From Bolinopsis microptera (Eukaryota > Ctenophora > Tentaculata > Lobata > Bolinopsidae): a stretch of 64,000 bases of DNA. Position numbers and translations under genes: made by a program. The stretch lies in assembly GCF_026151205.1 (NCBI RefSeq), contig NC_087077.1, positions 17,654,475 through 17,718,474 on the forward strand, given 5' to 3'. Numbering within the stretch: position 1 is the stretch's first letter; each line of letters starts with the position of its first letter. Under the pieces are notes generated by a model, which was not told the DNA's origin, did not search any database, and saw only the letters and a list, made by a program, of their open reading frames with translations. Shown here one piece after another: positions 26,559-37,747 of this stretch.

Positions 26559-26962
26559 ATGAGTGGAAGCAGGACAGAAATGTTCGCAGGGTTAACTGTA
26601 ACACGACAGTTAAGACCACTTGGTTCCGATGGCTTCCGCAGGAGATGTTGGTTGTAAGTTATTATACATCGAACTTGTTTGTTTCCTCTTACCTACATTT
26701 TTGCTGACTCGACCTGCAATCTGCACGAGTTGTAAGTGAAATTATATAAATCTTCTAATTGTAGGTATATTAAAGTATATTAAAATGTAGGATTTTTTCC
26801 GATTTTGACCCGGGGATATACTTTAATATACTTTAATATGGTTGGCCCCCCCCCCCCCCCCCCCCCAAATTTTACTCTTCAGGCACATGAGAGCCAGGTT
26901 CCCTACTCTCGAAGCGGTTCCCGAAATAAAACGAGCTGTGGCACGTTTCTGCCATATCGAGG
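26559..26962 (+). pseudogene. First two exons of the transposon accessory gene, remainder deleted
   Basis: Exons 26559-26653 and 26883-26962 match the first two exons of the intact gene at 30215-31952, with the same ATG and splice sites. The gene is then cut at about 26996, where the deletion joins transposase 3' sequence. Confidence 0.8.
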
Positions 26963-26996
26963 GTAAATAAGTTTTTATCACTTGCCATTGCCTCAC

Positions 26997-27580
26997 TACC
27001 GAAAGTTTGGTCAGTCCACATCGGTGAAGGTATTGTTGTTATCTCTTATAGCTTTACCTGTTGTCTCCAACCCCTAAATAGCCTGGAAGAAAGTTATTTT
27101 CATGACATATTTATAAGAAACTCCGGCCCAACCGAACTCTTAAAATTGCAACATCATTTCAACACCACCTCCACCAGATACATCTCCTTGAAGACCACTT
27201 TTTGGAGCAGATACAGCTCTGGGGGATGTTTTCTGGATCTTTCAATGAGCAAGGTGGTGAGAGTACTCACTCCCTTTTTAAGAATCACGAACACATGACA
27301 AGTAAGAAATAACTTGGGCTTTTAGAATTAATTGAGTTTGAGATCAAATTTTGATTTCCACACGTTGAATAGTAGTGTGTAAGGGGTCGTTCATATATTA
27401 CTTAACCATCGAAGGTGAGGGGGAGTACATAATATGTGGACGACCACCACTTTAATACAGAAATGTAAGCAACATAAATTTTCAGACCATGTTCGTAATG
27501 ACGAAGACCGAGTTGTGAAAAAGTGCGAGCTAGCAACACGGAAATACCTGTTGAAAGTGAAATCCAAGCTGTGTGACTGA
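26997..27580 (+). pseudogene. 3' remnant of the transposase gene
   Basis: It holds the end of transposase exon 11 (26997-27029) and copies of the last two exons (27178-27301 and 27486-27580), including the His-x4-His and Glu motifs. It lacks the first ten exons and is not a functional gene. Confidence 0.85.
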
Positions 27581-28822
27581 AATGGGTCAATCATGATGGA
27601 TTTAGTGTTTGGGACAATCTGCTATATGCCTAAAATTGAAAGATTGTTAATTTGGTGATGCTTCACCCTCTGTTCATATTTTCTACTTGATCAATAATGA
27701 TATTCGCCACATATTATGTAAAACGCCGCTTATGTTTTGCCATTAAAATTTTTTCGTTATAGTAGTGACTGCGACTGAAACCGCGCATCACGCAAGTTTT
27801 TGTCGCCGCGCGAGGGTGATTCAATTTTGTCCACTTCGCCATAATTCTCAGAGGATGTAATTTGACGTGTGCGGGACAATTTTGAGCGCAAGGAATCACT
27901 TGAATCGAAGATAACGATTGAGCTGACAATTTCTCCGGTAAAAATTAGACCTTAGATAACTGAATTGGGATGACATCGGAAATAACTCTGATGCGAGCAG
28001 GAATACACTATGTCATACTCATAGCAGTAATACTTAGACGTGAATATTAATATCCGATGGATCAAATTAGTGTATATGTTATCATTATTATATATATAAA
28101 GTGTGCCTCACTGGGGCACCCTTAAGTAACAGTTCCAGCTCGATAGGCCTCGTAACCGGGATGGATAGAGACAAACGAAATACATCATCTCGTCACAAGC
28201 AATCAGATCTAAGTTAAACGATAAGGCCAGGACATACTATGAGCATTGAATTAACTGTCAAAATGGTAACCTGAGCCCTAGAGGTGATCACATGCTATAA
28301 GCCTAACGGAAAAGTATTCTAAAAATATAAATCTAATCGTTAAGTTAAACACATTTGAAAGCGGCTGTCAGATAATATAAACGGTTCGGGATGATGGCTG
28401 TCGAGGTTCGGGCATGACGCGCCCGGCCGCACAATAAGCGGTGACTAGGGAAGTCACAACAAAAAGTCCCCTCTCAGTCTAATCTGAGCTCTCGATATTT
28501 TGGAAGAATTCTGGATTCTAGCTAGAAATAGGTAAATTAGTCAACGAACATGAGATGAATCATATATTAACTTAAAGATGAAAACCCGCTAATCAACGTT
28601 GACCAAAATTAAATTATGTGGGCTTACAATTGAATCATATAGAGTAACTATTTGATCATTTGACGTAGCCATTTTGTCAACGCAGCATTTTGTCAATTTG
28701 TCAACTCTAAATATTCGACTGCTGTTAATCTTTTAACTTTAATTATAAACTTATGTTACCACTGAAAATCTGAAATGGCTCCAGTAGATCTGTAGATGTG
28801 GCAGCTAGGTTCTCGTTATATA

Positions 28823-29008
28823 CTGCGATAATCGCAAATTGAGGCGACAATCGCACGATAATCGCATAATGAGGCGATTATCGCACAAGGGGGGGCGATA
28901 ATCGCAAAATGAGGCGATAACCGCGCGATAATCGCAAAATGAGGCGATAATCGCACAAGGAGTCGATTATCGCGCGATAATCGCGAGGGAGTGCGATTAT
29001 CGCTGCAA
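28823..29008. repeat. Right subterminal palindromic array (deleted copy)
   Basis: About a dozen GCGATAATCGC / GCGATTATCGC units, often followed by AAAATGAG or ACAAGG. It is near-identical to the array at 37522-37706 of the intact copy. Confidence 0.8.
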
Positions 29009-29053
29009 AAATAAAATCTGCGAAATGGCCAACATTTTCCACTGTGCAGATAC

Positions 29054-29100
29054 CACAGTGGAAAATATCTGGATTTTATTCTTGCATAAAAGCGATAATG
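29054..29100 (+). repeat. Left transposon end with 12-bp heptamer-box spacing
   Basis: CACAGTG, then 12 bases (GAAAATATCTGG), then the box ATTTTATTCTTGCA, then AAAA and GCGATAATG. CACAGTG equals the V(D)J RSS heptamer. The deleted copy has the same end at 25398. Confidence 0.85.
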
Positions 29101-29252
29101 CAATTATCGCGTGTTTATCGCCCAATATGCGATTATCGCGTGTTTATCGCCTAACATGCGATTATTGCGCACGATTATCGCCTAACATTGGCGATTATCG
29201 CTAAATGCACGATAATCGCCATTAAATAGTGATAATCGCTAAAATCTGCGAT
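29093..29252. repeat. Left subterminal palindromic array (intact copy)
   Basis: CGATTATCGC / GCGATAATCG units in both orientations, the same as the array at 25437-25594 apart from single-base changes. Confidence 0.8.
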
Positions 29253-30214
29253 GATAATGCAATAGTGAAATGATGAGTTAATTTTGACATACTGTGAGTC
29301 ATATACTGCATCAACATTCAACACTGCACTGAATCAAAATTATGGTTGAACAGCAATAAAAAATATTATATTTGATATATATATTAAACCTTGTGCCTGA
29401 CGCCGCGCGCAGCGGATCCTGCATTTTCATTTTGAGTTTGACCCTGGCCTCACAATTACATTTTACAATCAAACTATAACCTTCAAAGGCGAAAGTAAAC
29501 ACAAGCATCAACATTTCATATTTCCAATTTCATTCCTCTTCCCCCTGTTTAACGGACGCAAACGCTATTTACGAATGACCCCTGGGCCCCTACGACAAAC
29601 CCGAAACCATAAACATAAACTTCTATTCAATTTGTAATTCGAAAATTATCTCATAATTCCGTTATGGAAATAAATCTTATACATGAATAAGAATCTGAAT
29701 CAATACATATTGTTCATTCTGTCTGCCGATGGCAATTATATCAATATTATATTCAAATAGTACACGGAGTTCATTACTGCATTTCAAGTTTGACACGCGC
29801 GGTGAGCCGCGCACTTTTGTTGGATTTGAACTATACGAAAATCAAATTATGAATCGAGCGCTACTAGGGCGCTCACTTAGCGCTTAGTTACCAGCCAACT
29901 TTACTTGTTATGATTTGTACCTCTTAGTGTGACCTGGATCAGAATATTTTCTTCGACTTCAGTTTTCAAAAGTGAGAGTGCTTGGATCGAATATAGATAT
30001 ATCTCTGTAAGAGTGTATAAGATGTTACAACTTACACACGTGCGGTAATCGGTATCATGTCACCAAGTGACTTGTCTATTGTCGTTACCAATGGCCACAC
30101 TATTCACCTAATACCGTAATCTGCTTGACAGCTCGATCGAATTAAATGATTGCATTTGTTGTTATAAAGAACGAAATTAAGCACGTTCATATCGATTATC
30201 ACATTAGTGAGAAC

Positions 30215-31952
30215 ATGAGTGGAAGCAGGACAGAAATGTTCGCAGGGTTAACTGTAACACGACAGTTAAGACCACTTGGTTCCGATGGCTTCCGCAGGAG
30301 ATGTTGGTTGTAAGTTATTATACATCGAACTTGTTTGTTTCCTCTTACCTACATTTTTGCTGACTCGACCTGCAATCTGCACGAGTTGTAAGTGAAATTA
30401 TATAAATCTTCTAATTGTAGGTATATTAAAGTATATTAAAATGTAGGATTTTTTCCGATTTTGACCCGGGGATATACTTTAATATACTTTAATATGGTTG
30501 GCCCCCCCCCCCCCCCCAAATTTTACTCTTCAGGCACATGAGAGCCAGGTTCCCTACTCTCGAAGCGGTTCCCGAAATAAAACGAGCTGTGGCACGTTTC
30601 TGCCATATCGAGGGTAAATAAGTTTTTATCACTTGCCATTGCCTCACTTCTTATTAGGAACTAGAGAAGTTCTCGCAAAACATCATGGCTTAACAAATGA
30701 CAACTCTGATCGATATATCTTTTGTAAAAATCGTTCTTTAATCATTAAGGAGATGAATACATTTCAGAAAGTGGCGTACACTCTGATTGGGTGAGGGAGG
30801 TCCAGCTACGATATAAGAAATATGCTGTTGACAAGAAATGCAAGAGGAAGGGGGCAGCAGTGAAGCAGAGAGCAGCATCGGATCATCCCCCAGTTACTGC
30901 TGCTGGTACCCAGACAGATCCACTGCACGCATTGCACTGCAAGGTAAGCTGCACCTGTATCACATATGAACAATCAAATTTCATCTGTCATGATATGAGA
31001 TCCACTGAATCCCTGTTGAAACAAAGCTGTTAAAATAGTGATATTCAGGATTGTGTGACCAATGCCATGCGGCATGTCCTGGACGAAAAGGCGGCGGAAA
31101 TTGCGGAGATGAGGACCAATCTCCTCCTCCACCAAGCACCCTCTCCGACCCCAGCACCCGTCAGGTAGCATAGCAGAATAAATATGACCCGGTGTCCAAT
31201 GTTTTTGAAATGGTTGAAAATCGTCATTTAGTATGCAGTTTAATTCCATTGTAATGTTATTGCCAGGGTTATGTAATATGTTTGTACCCAGGCTAACAAT
31301 ATTTAGTCAAATTTAAAACTGATATATAACACATCTAAATATTGCAGCAGTATCCTGATCAGAACCCCTGACCCCATCCGCTCTCGCTCGCGAACTCCCT
31401 CCGTCAGTTCAAATGGGCCAGGGTAAATTTTTAAGCCATAAAAGTAAATGAGTTAATGTATGTGGTGTTTTGGTAAGTCAACTAGTTATTTTATTGATAA
31501 GAAAGGACTCTTATGAAGATTGGCGATGCGTTATATCATTTGTGATGAAATCTTAACACCATATTTATTTCAGACCGTCCCGTTCCAGTCACGGTACACC
31601 AGTCTGTGCTGTGCAACCACGATCACGGATTAATTCAGCAGCATCCAGGTATTAGGCAGTGAACCCCCCTCCTGGCTCTCCCTCCCTGGCCCTCCCTCCC
31701 TGGCTCTCCCTCCCTGGCTCTCCCTCCCTGGCCCTCCCTCCCTGGCTCTCCCTCCCTGGCCCTCCCTCCCTGGCCCTCCCTCCCTGTCCCTGCCTCACTC
31801 ATTCTAATTTCAGTATCAGTGCGGACAACTGGGGGCCCGAATCTGTCATAGAAGCCAGAGTCCGCATGGCTGCTGAGAGGAAAAAAAAGGCCTCTCAAAA
31901 GAAGCTCACTGCGACTGAGATTTTCCGACAGCGTTGGGGAGGTTCAGTTTAA
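30215..31952 (+). CDS. Transposon accessory gene: basic Ser/Arg-rich protein of unknown function
   Basis: Seven exons, all with consistent phase and GT-AG borders: 30215-30309, 30534-30613, 30750-30943, 31049-31164, 31348-31422, 31574-31648, 31814-31952. The product is 257 residues. ATG is the start because it opens the frame after GAAC and the two following junctions keep phase. The N-terminal third has many aromatic and Arg residues (GFRRRCWLHMRARFPTLEAV). A basic stretch follows (RYKKYAVDKKCKRKG), then AAGTQTDPLHALHCK with a Cys/His pair, a short amphipathic helix (HVLDEKAAEIAEMRTNLLLH), a Pro/Ser/Arg-rich linker (IRSRSRTPSVSSNGPG) and a basic C-terminal helix (ARVRMAAERKKKASQKK). I recognise no domain, and it is not a kelch protein of the RAG2 type. 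Being the only other gene in the element, it may bind the subterminal repeats or partner the transposase; this is inference. Confidence 0.75.
31670..31797. repeat. 14-bp C-rich minisatellite in an accessory-gene intron
   Basis: About nine copies of CTCCCTCCCTGGCT / CTCCCTCCCTGGCC, inside the intron between exons 6 and 7 of the accessory gene. The minus strand is a run of GGG blocks that could form G-quadruplexes. Confidence 0.9.
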
Positions 31953-32529
31953 CTATAAAACTTGTAAATACACTGAATTTATTATTAATTTTTGAAAAAT
32001 TATGTGATGTTTGTTCCGTGATACTAACTTTTTTTTGTGACACTAATTCATTAACTCTATTTGTGATACTAATTTATTAACTAATTTTATGATACCAATT
32101 TTGTGACACTAATTTTGATAGACTGTGGGATACTGAAGGGAAAAGAAGCAGTTCTAACGAGCTCTTCTCAAACACAAGGATATATCTTGTGAACTTGGCT
32201 GGTATATATGAAACATTTGACACGGAGTTGTAGAGTGAGCTATGTGCCTCGCCAGGGCTAAAGTAGTGAATGACCTTGCTGTACGGCAAGTTAAACAAGG
32301 ATCTGAAACTACTAGGTTCCGTACAGGCTCAACTCTACACCCGTGCCAATATGTTCATATGAAAGCCTCTTGATTTATACTAATAATTCTTTAATTCTTT
32401 TTGCTCGCTTTCTTTTCACCCTTCCCCCTCTCTCGATATTTCATCAATTATCACATCCCAACATTTGAAATGTTTTCAAGTAAAGTTTAGCCTCAAGAAC
32501 TTAACCTTCACGGACATTATAGTAACAAA

Positions 32530-35500
32530 ATGCTTTGCCCGTGTGTTCTCTGTCAACAAGAGAATGAATTGTCCGACCGTACGGTAAAGGAACATCTGCT
32601 CTCATTCGGTCACATGAAGAAAACACTGTTGGCTGATTTTATCAAACATACCGATCCGGGAGACAAACTTTTTCACCACGTGCTGAGGTAATTTACTAAT
32701 AAGACACAGGCTGTCTGCATCTTTGACTATAAAACATCATCAGTCGTAACTTGAGTAGGATCAGAGTGGGTTGAGTGTAGCACTTTAAAAGGATATTTAA
32801 GAGCTGAACTTGTGAATATTAAACATCTGAAGGTGATCATCCGTGTAATCCTGCAGGTCGTTACTAGATAAGTGCTTTGAAGAGGGAGCAACCTTTGAGG
32901 TGAAGGGTTCACAGGGAAAACCCCTCCTCATCACCACTATCATTAAGCCGCACAAGGAAATAAAAACTCCTGCTGACAGTGTTAAAAGGAAGCACACTCA
33001 TGTCTTCAAGGATATAGTAGAGAGCCAGGTATCCTGAATAACGTTATCGGTAATAAGTTAAACTGTATATCACTTCCGCAGTTTGCCATCATAGCCATAC
33101 TGAAACTGAACGAATCCCTACAGGCAATTTAGTTCAATCAACATGAATATTTGCAGGCTGAGTCAAGCTGTTCAAAATCTAATGACTCTGATATCGAATC
33201 AGTGACCAAACGGATCCGAACTGCGGAGTTAACATCACTCTCTAAAGAGCAGCGGGAGTATGTACAGGCGTTGGCTGGCGTTGACTGTAAGAAACGAATT
33301 GATGCTCTTCATGTTGCTATGTTCAAAGCTGAATGTAAGTTGTTAAGAACGATACAAATTGTCATTATCATTACAACTTAGCGGGTGGAAAAGTTAATTC
33401 TTAGTGTGCAATAGATTTCATCGCAATAAATTAAATGCTGACTCAATTTTTAGCTAACACGGGGACAGCCAATGTACGAAACAACCTGCGGCCACTGCTA
33501 AAAAAATATGATATAAAAATGGAATCAGAGAAGGAAATCAAGTCAATGGAAGAATTATACACCGTGAGTGCTCAGTTGAACTCAAAACCAATTATATATC
33601 ATTTTGGTGTCATGGCGTACTAGCATATAGCATAGCACAACCCAGATTTTGAAATATAGAATATATTGTACATCAAAAATTAACATCATTCATGTTTTAA
33701 GGTGAACTATATGAGTGCAATGGTTTCTCTTTCCCATAAAGCTGCAGCACATGATAAAAATGAAACTAAAAGTGGTGAGCTGTTAGCAAGACGTACCCCA
33801 GTAGCCTACTGTGATGGACAGGAACTGCTAACCAAAACACTTATAACCTTGAAGAATACCGGTATTTCAAATTTCTAGAGATTATAGAGCTGTTTACAAA
33901 AAATTAATTTGATTTAAATAGGTCAAGGTGGGCAGTTCTTTTAGCGGTTTTTATCACATAGTTCATTAACAGCCAGCTGAATTCTATATATTCCAGGCCA
34001 GTTAGATGTGGGAACTGACAAAACTATACATGTTAAGCTGTTTGTAGACGCAGACACGAGCTCCACTAAAGTGGCAGTCAATGTGCTAAACCAGCCTTCG
34101 TGTAACAGCTCGTATGCCCACCCAATGCTGGTGTACACCGAAGCTCCGGACCATCGCAGGAACATGGAGGTCATATTTAAGGTATTTCTTCATGAAATCT
34201 AGACTTCAACTTGAGCTTATTTGTATTAACAGCTTACACTTTAAAAACTGGACAGGCATGAGACAGATAACATTACAGGTGGTTAACCGGGACCTACCAC
34301 AGCTCAAGAACTTTGTCTTCTGTGGAGCACATGTGAAGATGATTCTCTGTGCAGACACAAAGGCACTGTGGGCTATGCTGGGTATGGGCAGCAATGGGAC
34401 GTTCCCCTGTCCACTGTGCGAGGTACATAAAGACCTGATGCAAGTACCCAGAAGCCAGAGAGCTCTCTGCAAGCCCCGAACTTTTGCGGGAATTATGCAG
34501 AACTTTGATGCTAATATGAGGTACTTATAAACTTATAATACCAGTCATTAACTCGCTGATTGCAGCTCCTTCATTTCACAAAGTACAAACATTTATCTCG
34601 ATGTATATTGTATACCATGTATGTATTTCGATAGATGTATACCATTTCTGTAAACTGTTAGTATCGAGTTTTTCCACATCAGAATGACTCAGTGTAACCC
34701 GAGATCCCAAGCCCAGTTTATGAATGTTGCTTCACGACCCATCACAGACTGTTTCGGGGAGGATTCTGATTATCTCATAAACTGGGTCGCTGTTCCGTTC
34801 TTGCACATAGTAAGTGATCGAAGCTCACAGTTTTTTATTCGAACACCGCTCATGCTGTTCCTGATATGTGGCAAATAGAACTAGGTACTAGAATTATTTG
34901 ACTGATTGTCATGACTCTTGATACTTCCTTTAGAACATCAAAGTCGGGACTTTTCTGTGGACAGAGTACGGTAAACTGTGCGAGGAGATAGACTTTGTAC
35001 TCGCTTGCAATGTGGCAGACGGGTTTCTTCCCAACAGCTACAGCAGTACGACAGACTTTGGAGCCATGATTCTGCGCATCGAACAAGGTAATGTAGATTC
35101 ATCGATGAATGTATCACTTCATTATTGAAAAATTGGAGGCTTTGCAAACTGATATATAATGAGTTGAAGAAAATAAGTGTGGCACTGTACATTTTAGGTA
35201 ACCGTGTGGCCTCGAAGTGCAACAGTGGGCCCCTTTCCTCGAAGTATGAGCAATATTTGAGGGGCATCAATGTCACTCCTGAGGCATACCATGGTGTGTC
35301 CCTGACCGGCGTGAGAGCAGGATATTTGGTTAAAGCCAATCACACTCAATTTTGGACAGACCACTTCTATAAAAACGAGTAAGTTCTGTGAGATCAGTGC
35401 GATTTAACTCATGTTACTAATGGTTGTCGTTTATAGTGAAATAACTACCACTTTTTACTTGTGATTGAAGGCTAAAATTCTGTATTGATAACGAGCTTCT

Positions 35501-36279
35501 GTGACTGACCGATTCTGTGTTGACAGGAAGATAAGACCACAGGACAAGCTGCACTTTCAGCAACGGCTCCTTGCACTGGATCGCATTAAGTCCTCGTATA
35601 GAGATCTCTTAGTTCTCGGTGGCAAAAGTGGGAAAGTGAAGAGTCCCCGTGAGATCGAAACTCTTGTCAAGGCCAGGGACCTCTTCTTGGCAGAGTACCG
35701 AAAGTTTGGTCAGTCCACATCGGTGAAGGTATTGTTGTTATCTCTTATAGCTTTACCTGTTGTCTCCAACCCCTAAATAGCCTGGAAGAAAGTTATTTTC
35801 ATGACATATTTATAAGAAACTCCGGCCCAACCGAACTCTTAAAATTGCAACATCATTTCAACACCACCTCCACCAGATACATCTCCTTGAAGACCACTTT
35901 TTGGAGCAGATACAGCTCTGGGGGATGTTTTCTGGATCTTTCAATGAGCAAGGTGGTGAGAGTACTCACTCCCTTTTTAAGAATCACGAACACATGACAA
36001 GTAAGAAATAACTTGGGCTTTTAGAATTAATTGAGTTTGAGATCAAATTTTGATTTCCACACGTTGAATAGTAGTGTGTAAGGGGTCGTTCATATATTAC
36101 TTAACCATCGAAGGTGAGGGGGAGTACATAATATGTGGACGACCACCACTTTAATACAGAAATGTAAGCAACATAAATTTTCAGACCATGTTCGTAATGA
36201 CGAAGACCGAGTTGTGAAAAAGTGCGAGCTAGCAACACGGAAATACCTGTTGAAAGTGAAATCCAAGCTGTGTGACTGA
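32530..36279 (+). CDS. DDE transposase with the RAG1/Transib/CMC signature
   Basis: Thirteen exons with consistent phase: 32530-32687, 32857-33028, 33157-33334, 33454-33563, 33702-33861, 33997-34181, 34279-34520, 34683-34809, 34934-35087, 35198-35378, 35527-35728, 35877-36000, 36185-36279. The product is 695 residues. The N-terminus is a C2H2 finger (Cys5, Cys8, His22, His28). First catalytic Asp: probably D277 in VKLFVDADTS. It is followed by HPMLVYTEAPDH at 301-312, which resembles the P-L-x-L...E-x-x-D-H stretch after D600 of mouse RAG1. Second: D347 in CADTKAL, with C365-P-L-C368 18 residues later (RAG1: D708, C727, C730). Then H625-x4-H630 (RAG1 H937, H942). The catalytic Glu is E647 or, more likely, E651 in NEQGGES (RAG1 E962 in GNES). 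The short C-terminus ends in a basic helix. It should cut DNA at the CACAGTG ends. An earlier in-frame exon or start is possible. Confidence 0.85.
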
Positions 36280-37521
36280 AATGGGTCAATCATGATGGAT
36301 TTAGTGTTTGGGACAATCTGCTATATGCCTAAAATTGAAAGATTGTTAATTTGGTGATGCTTCACCCTCTGTTCATATTTTCTACTTGATCAATAATGAT
36401 ATTCGCCACATATTATGTAAAACGCCGCTTATGTTTTGCCATTAAAATTTTTTCGTTATAGTAGTGACTGCGACTGAAACCGCGCATCACGCAAGTTTTT
36501 GTCGCCGCGCGAGGGTGATTCAATTTTGTCCACTTCGCCATAATTCTCAGAGGATGTAATTTGACGAGTGCGGGACAATTTTGAGCGCAAGGAATCACTT
36601 GAATCGAAGATAACGATTGAGCTGACAATTTCTCCGGTAAAAATTAGACCTTAGATAACTGAATTGGGATGACATCGGAAATAACTCTGATGCGAGCAGG
36701 AATACACTATGTCATACTCATAGCAGTAATACTTAGACGTGAATATTAATATCCGATGGATCAAATTAGTGTATATGTTATCATTATTATATATATAAAG
36801 TGTGCCTCACTGGGGCACCCTTAAGTAACAGTTCCAGCTCGATAGGCCTCGTAACCGGGATGGATAGAGACAAACGAAATACATCATCTCGTCACAAGCA
36901 ATCAGATCTAAGTTAAACGATAAGGCCAGGACATACTATGAGCATTGAATTAACTGTCAAAATGGTAACCTGAGCCCTAGAGGTGATCACATGCTATAAG
37001 CCTAACGGAAAAGTATTCTAAAAATATAAATCTAATCGTTAAGTTAAACACATTTGAAAGCGGCTGTCAGATAATATAAACGGTTCGGGATGATGGCTGT
37101 CGAGGTTCGGGCATGACGCGCCCGGCCGCACAATAAGCGGTGACTAGGGAAGTCACAACAAAAAGTCCCCTCTCAGTCTAATCTGAGCTCTCGATATTTT
37201 GGAAGAATTCTGGATTCTAGCTAGAAATAGGTAAATTAGTCAACGAACATGAGATGAATCATATATTAACTTAAAGATGAAAACCCGCTAATCAACGTTG
37301 ACCAAAATTAAATTATGTGGGCTTACAATTGAATCATATAGAGTAACTATTTGATCATTTGACGTAGCCATTTTGTCAACGCAGCATTTTGTCAATTTGT
37401 CAACTCTAAATATTCGACTGCTGTTAATCTTTTAACTTTAATTATAAACTTATGTTACCACTGAAAATCTGAAATGGCTCCAGTAGATCTGTAGATGTGG
37501 CAGCTAGGTTCTCGTTATATA

Positions 37522-37706
37522 CTGCGATAATCGCAAATTGAGGCGACAATCGCACGATAATCGCATAATGAGGCGATTATCGCACAAGGGGGGGGGCGAT
37601 AATCGCAAAATGAGGCGATAACCGCGCGATAATCGCAAAATGAGGCGATAATCGCACAAGGAGTCGATTATCGCGCGATAATCGCGAGGGAGTGCGATTA
37701 TCGCTG
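37522..37706. repeat. Right subterminal palindromic array (intact copy)
   Basis: About a dozen GCGATAATCGC-type palindromes, partner of the left array. The array is interrupted by a run of eight G. Confidence 0.8.
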
Positions 37707-37747
37707 CAAAAATAAAATCTGCGAAATGGCCAACATTTTCCACTGTG
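37690..37747 (-). repeat. Right transposon end with 22-bp heptamer-box spacing
   Basis: Read inward on the minus strand: CACAGTG, then 22 bases starting GAAAATGTTGG, then the box ATTTTATTTTTGCA, then GCGATAATCGC. The box matches the left end except for one base, but it sits ten bases further from the heptamer. Confidence 0.85.

Larger units (their letters stand above)
25398..29046 (+). mobile_element. Internally deleted copy of the RAG-like-ended DNA transposon (3.65 kb)
   Basis: It starts CACAGTGGAAAAT and ends with the complement ATTTTCCACTGTG. The 4-bp duplication CAGA sits at 25394-25397 and 29047-29050. The left 1.6 kb matches 29054-30648 and the right 2.05 kb matches 35697-37747, almost base for base. 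The difference is a clean loss of about 5.05 kb covering most of both genes. Only a few substitutions and homopolymer-length changes separate the copies, so both insertions are young or recently converted. It encodes no full transposase and would need enzyme in trans. Confidence 0.92.
29054..37747 (+). mobile_element. Apparently intact 8.69 kb two-gene DNA transposon with RSS-like ends and a RAG1/CMC-type transposase
   Basis: The ends are inverted (CACAGTGGAAAAT) and flanked by the 4-bp duplication ATAC (29050-29053 and 37748-37751). Layout: left end with palindromic array, accessory gene (30215-31952), transposase gene (32530-36279), about 1.2 kb of non-coding sequence, right palindromic array, right end. 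Both genes splice cleanly with no stop or frameshift. The left duplication overlaps by one base the right duplication of the neighbouring deleted copy, so the empty site can be read as GCAGATACGTACAG. The superfamily is probably CMC (Chapaev-like, from the 4-bp duplication) within the zinc-binding DDE group shared with Transib and RAG1. Confidence 0.9.

Noticed and set aside
27391-27594. Minus-strand frames at 27391-27594 and 36090-36293
   Set aside because: They are shadows of the last transposase exon on the plus strand, present identically in both copies.
31635-31952. Frames of about 90 codons across the C-rich repeat at 31.67-31.80 kb
   Set aside because: The repeat lies in an intron of the accessory gene. 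The flanking GT and CAG give perfect phase without it.
30215-31952. Reading the accessory gene as a RAG2 homologue
   Set aside because: No kelch-type repeats, no PHD finger, and only 257 residues. Position beside a RAG1-like gene is not enough.
36003-36011. Ending the transposase at the TAA directly after the NEQGGES exon
   Set aside because: A strong donor (AAGTAAGA) precedes that stop. Splicing to 36185 adds 31 in-frame codons ending in a helix similar in character to the RAG1 C-terminus.
29054-37747. Assigning the element to Transib or ProtoRAG outright
   Set aside because: Both target duplications are 4 bp, not 5, and the second gene is not RAG2-like. The heptamer and zinc-DDE layout alone do not separate Transib from CMC.
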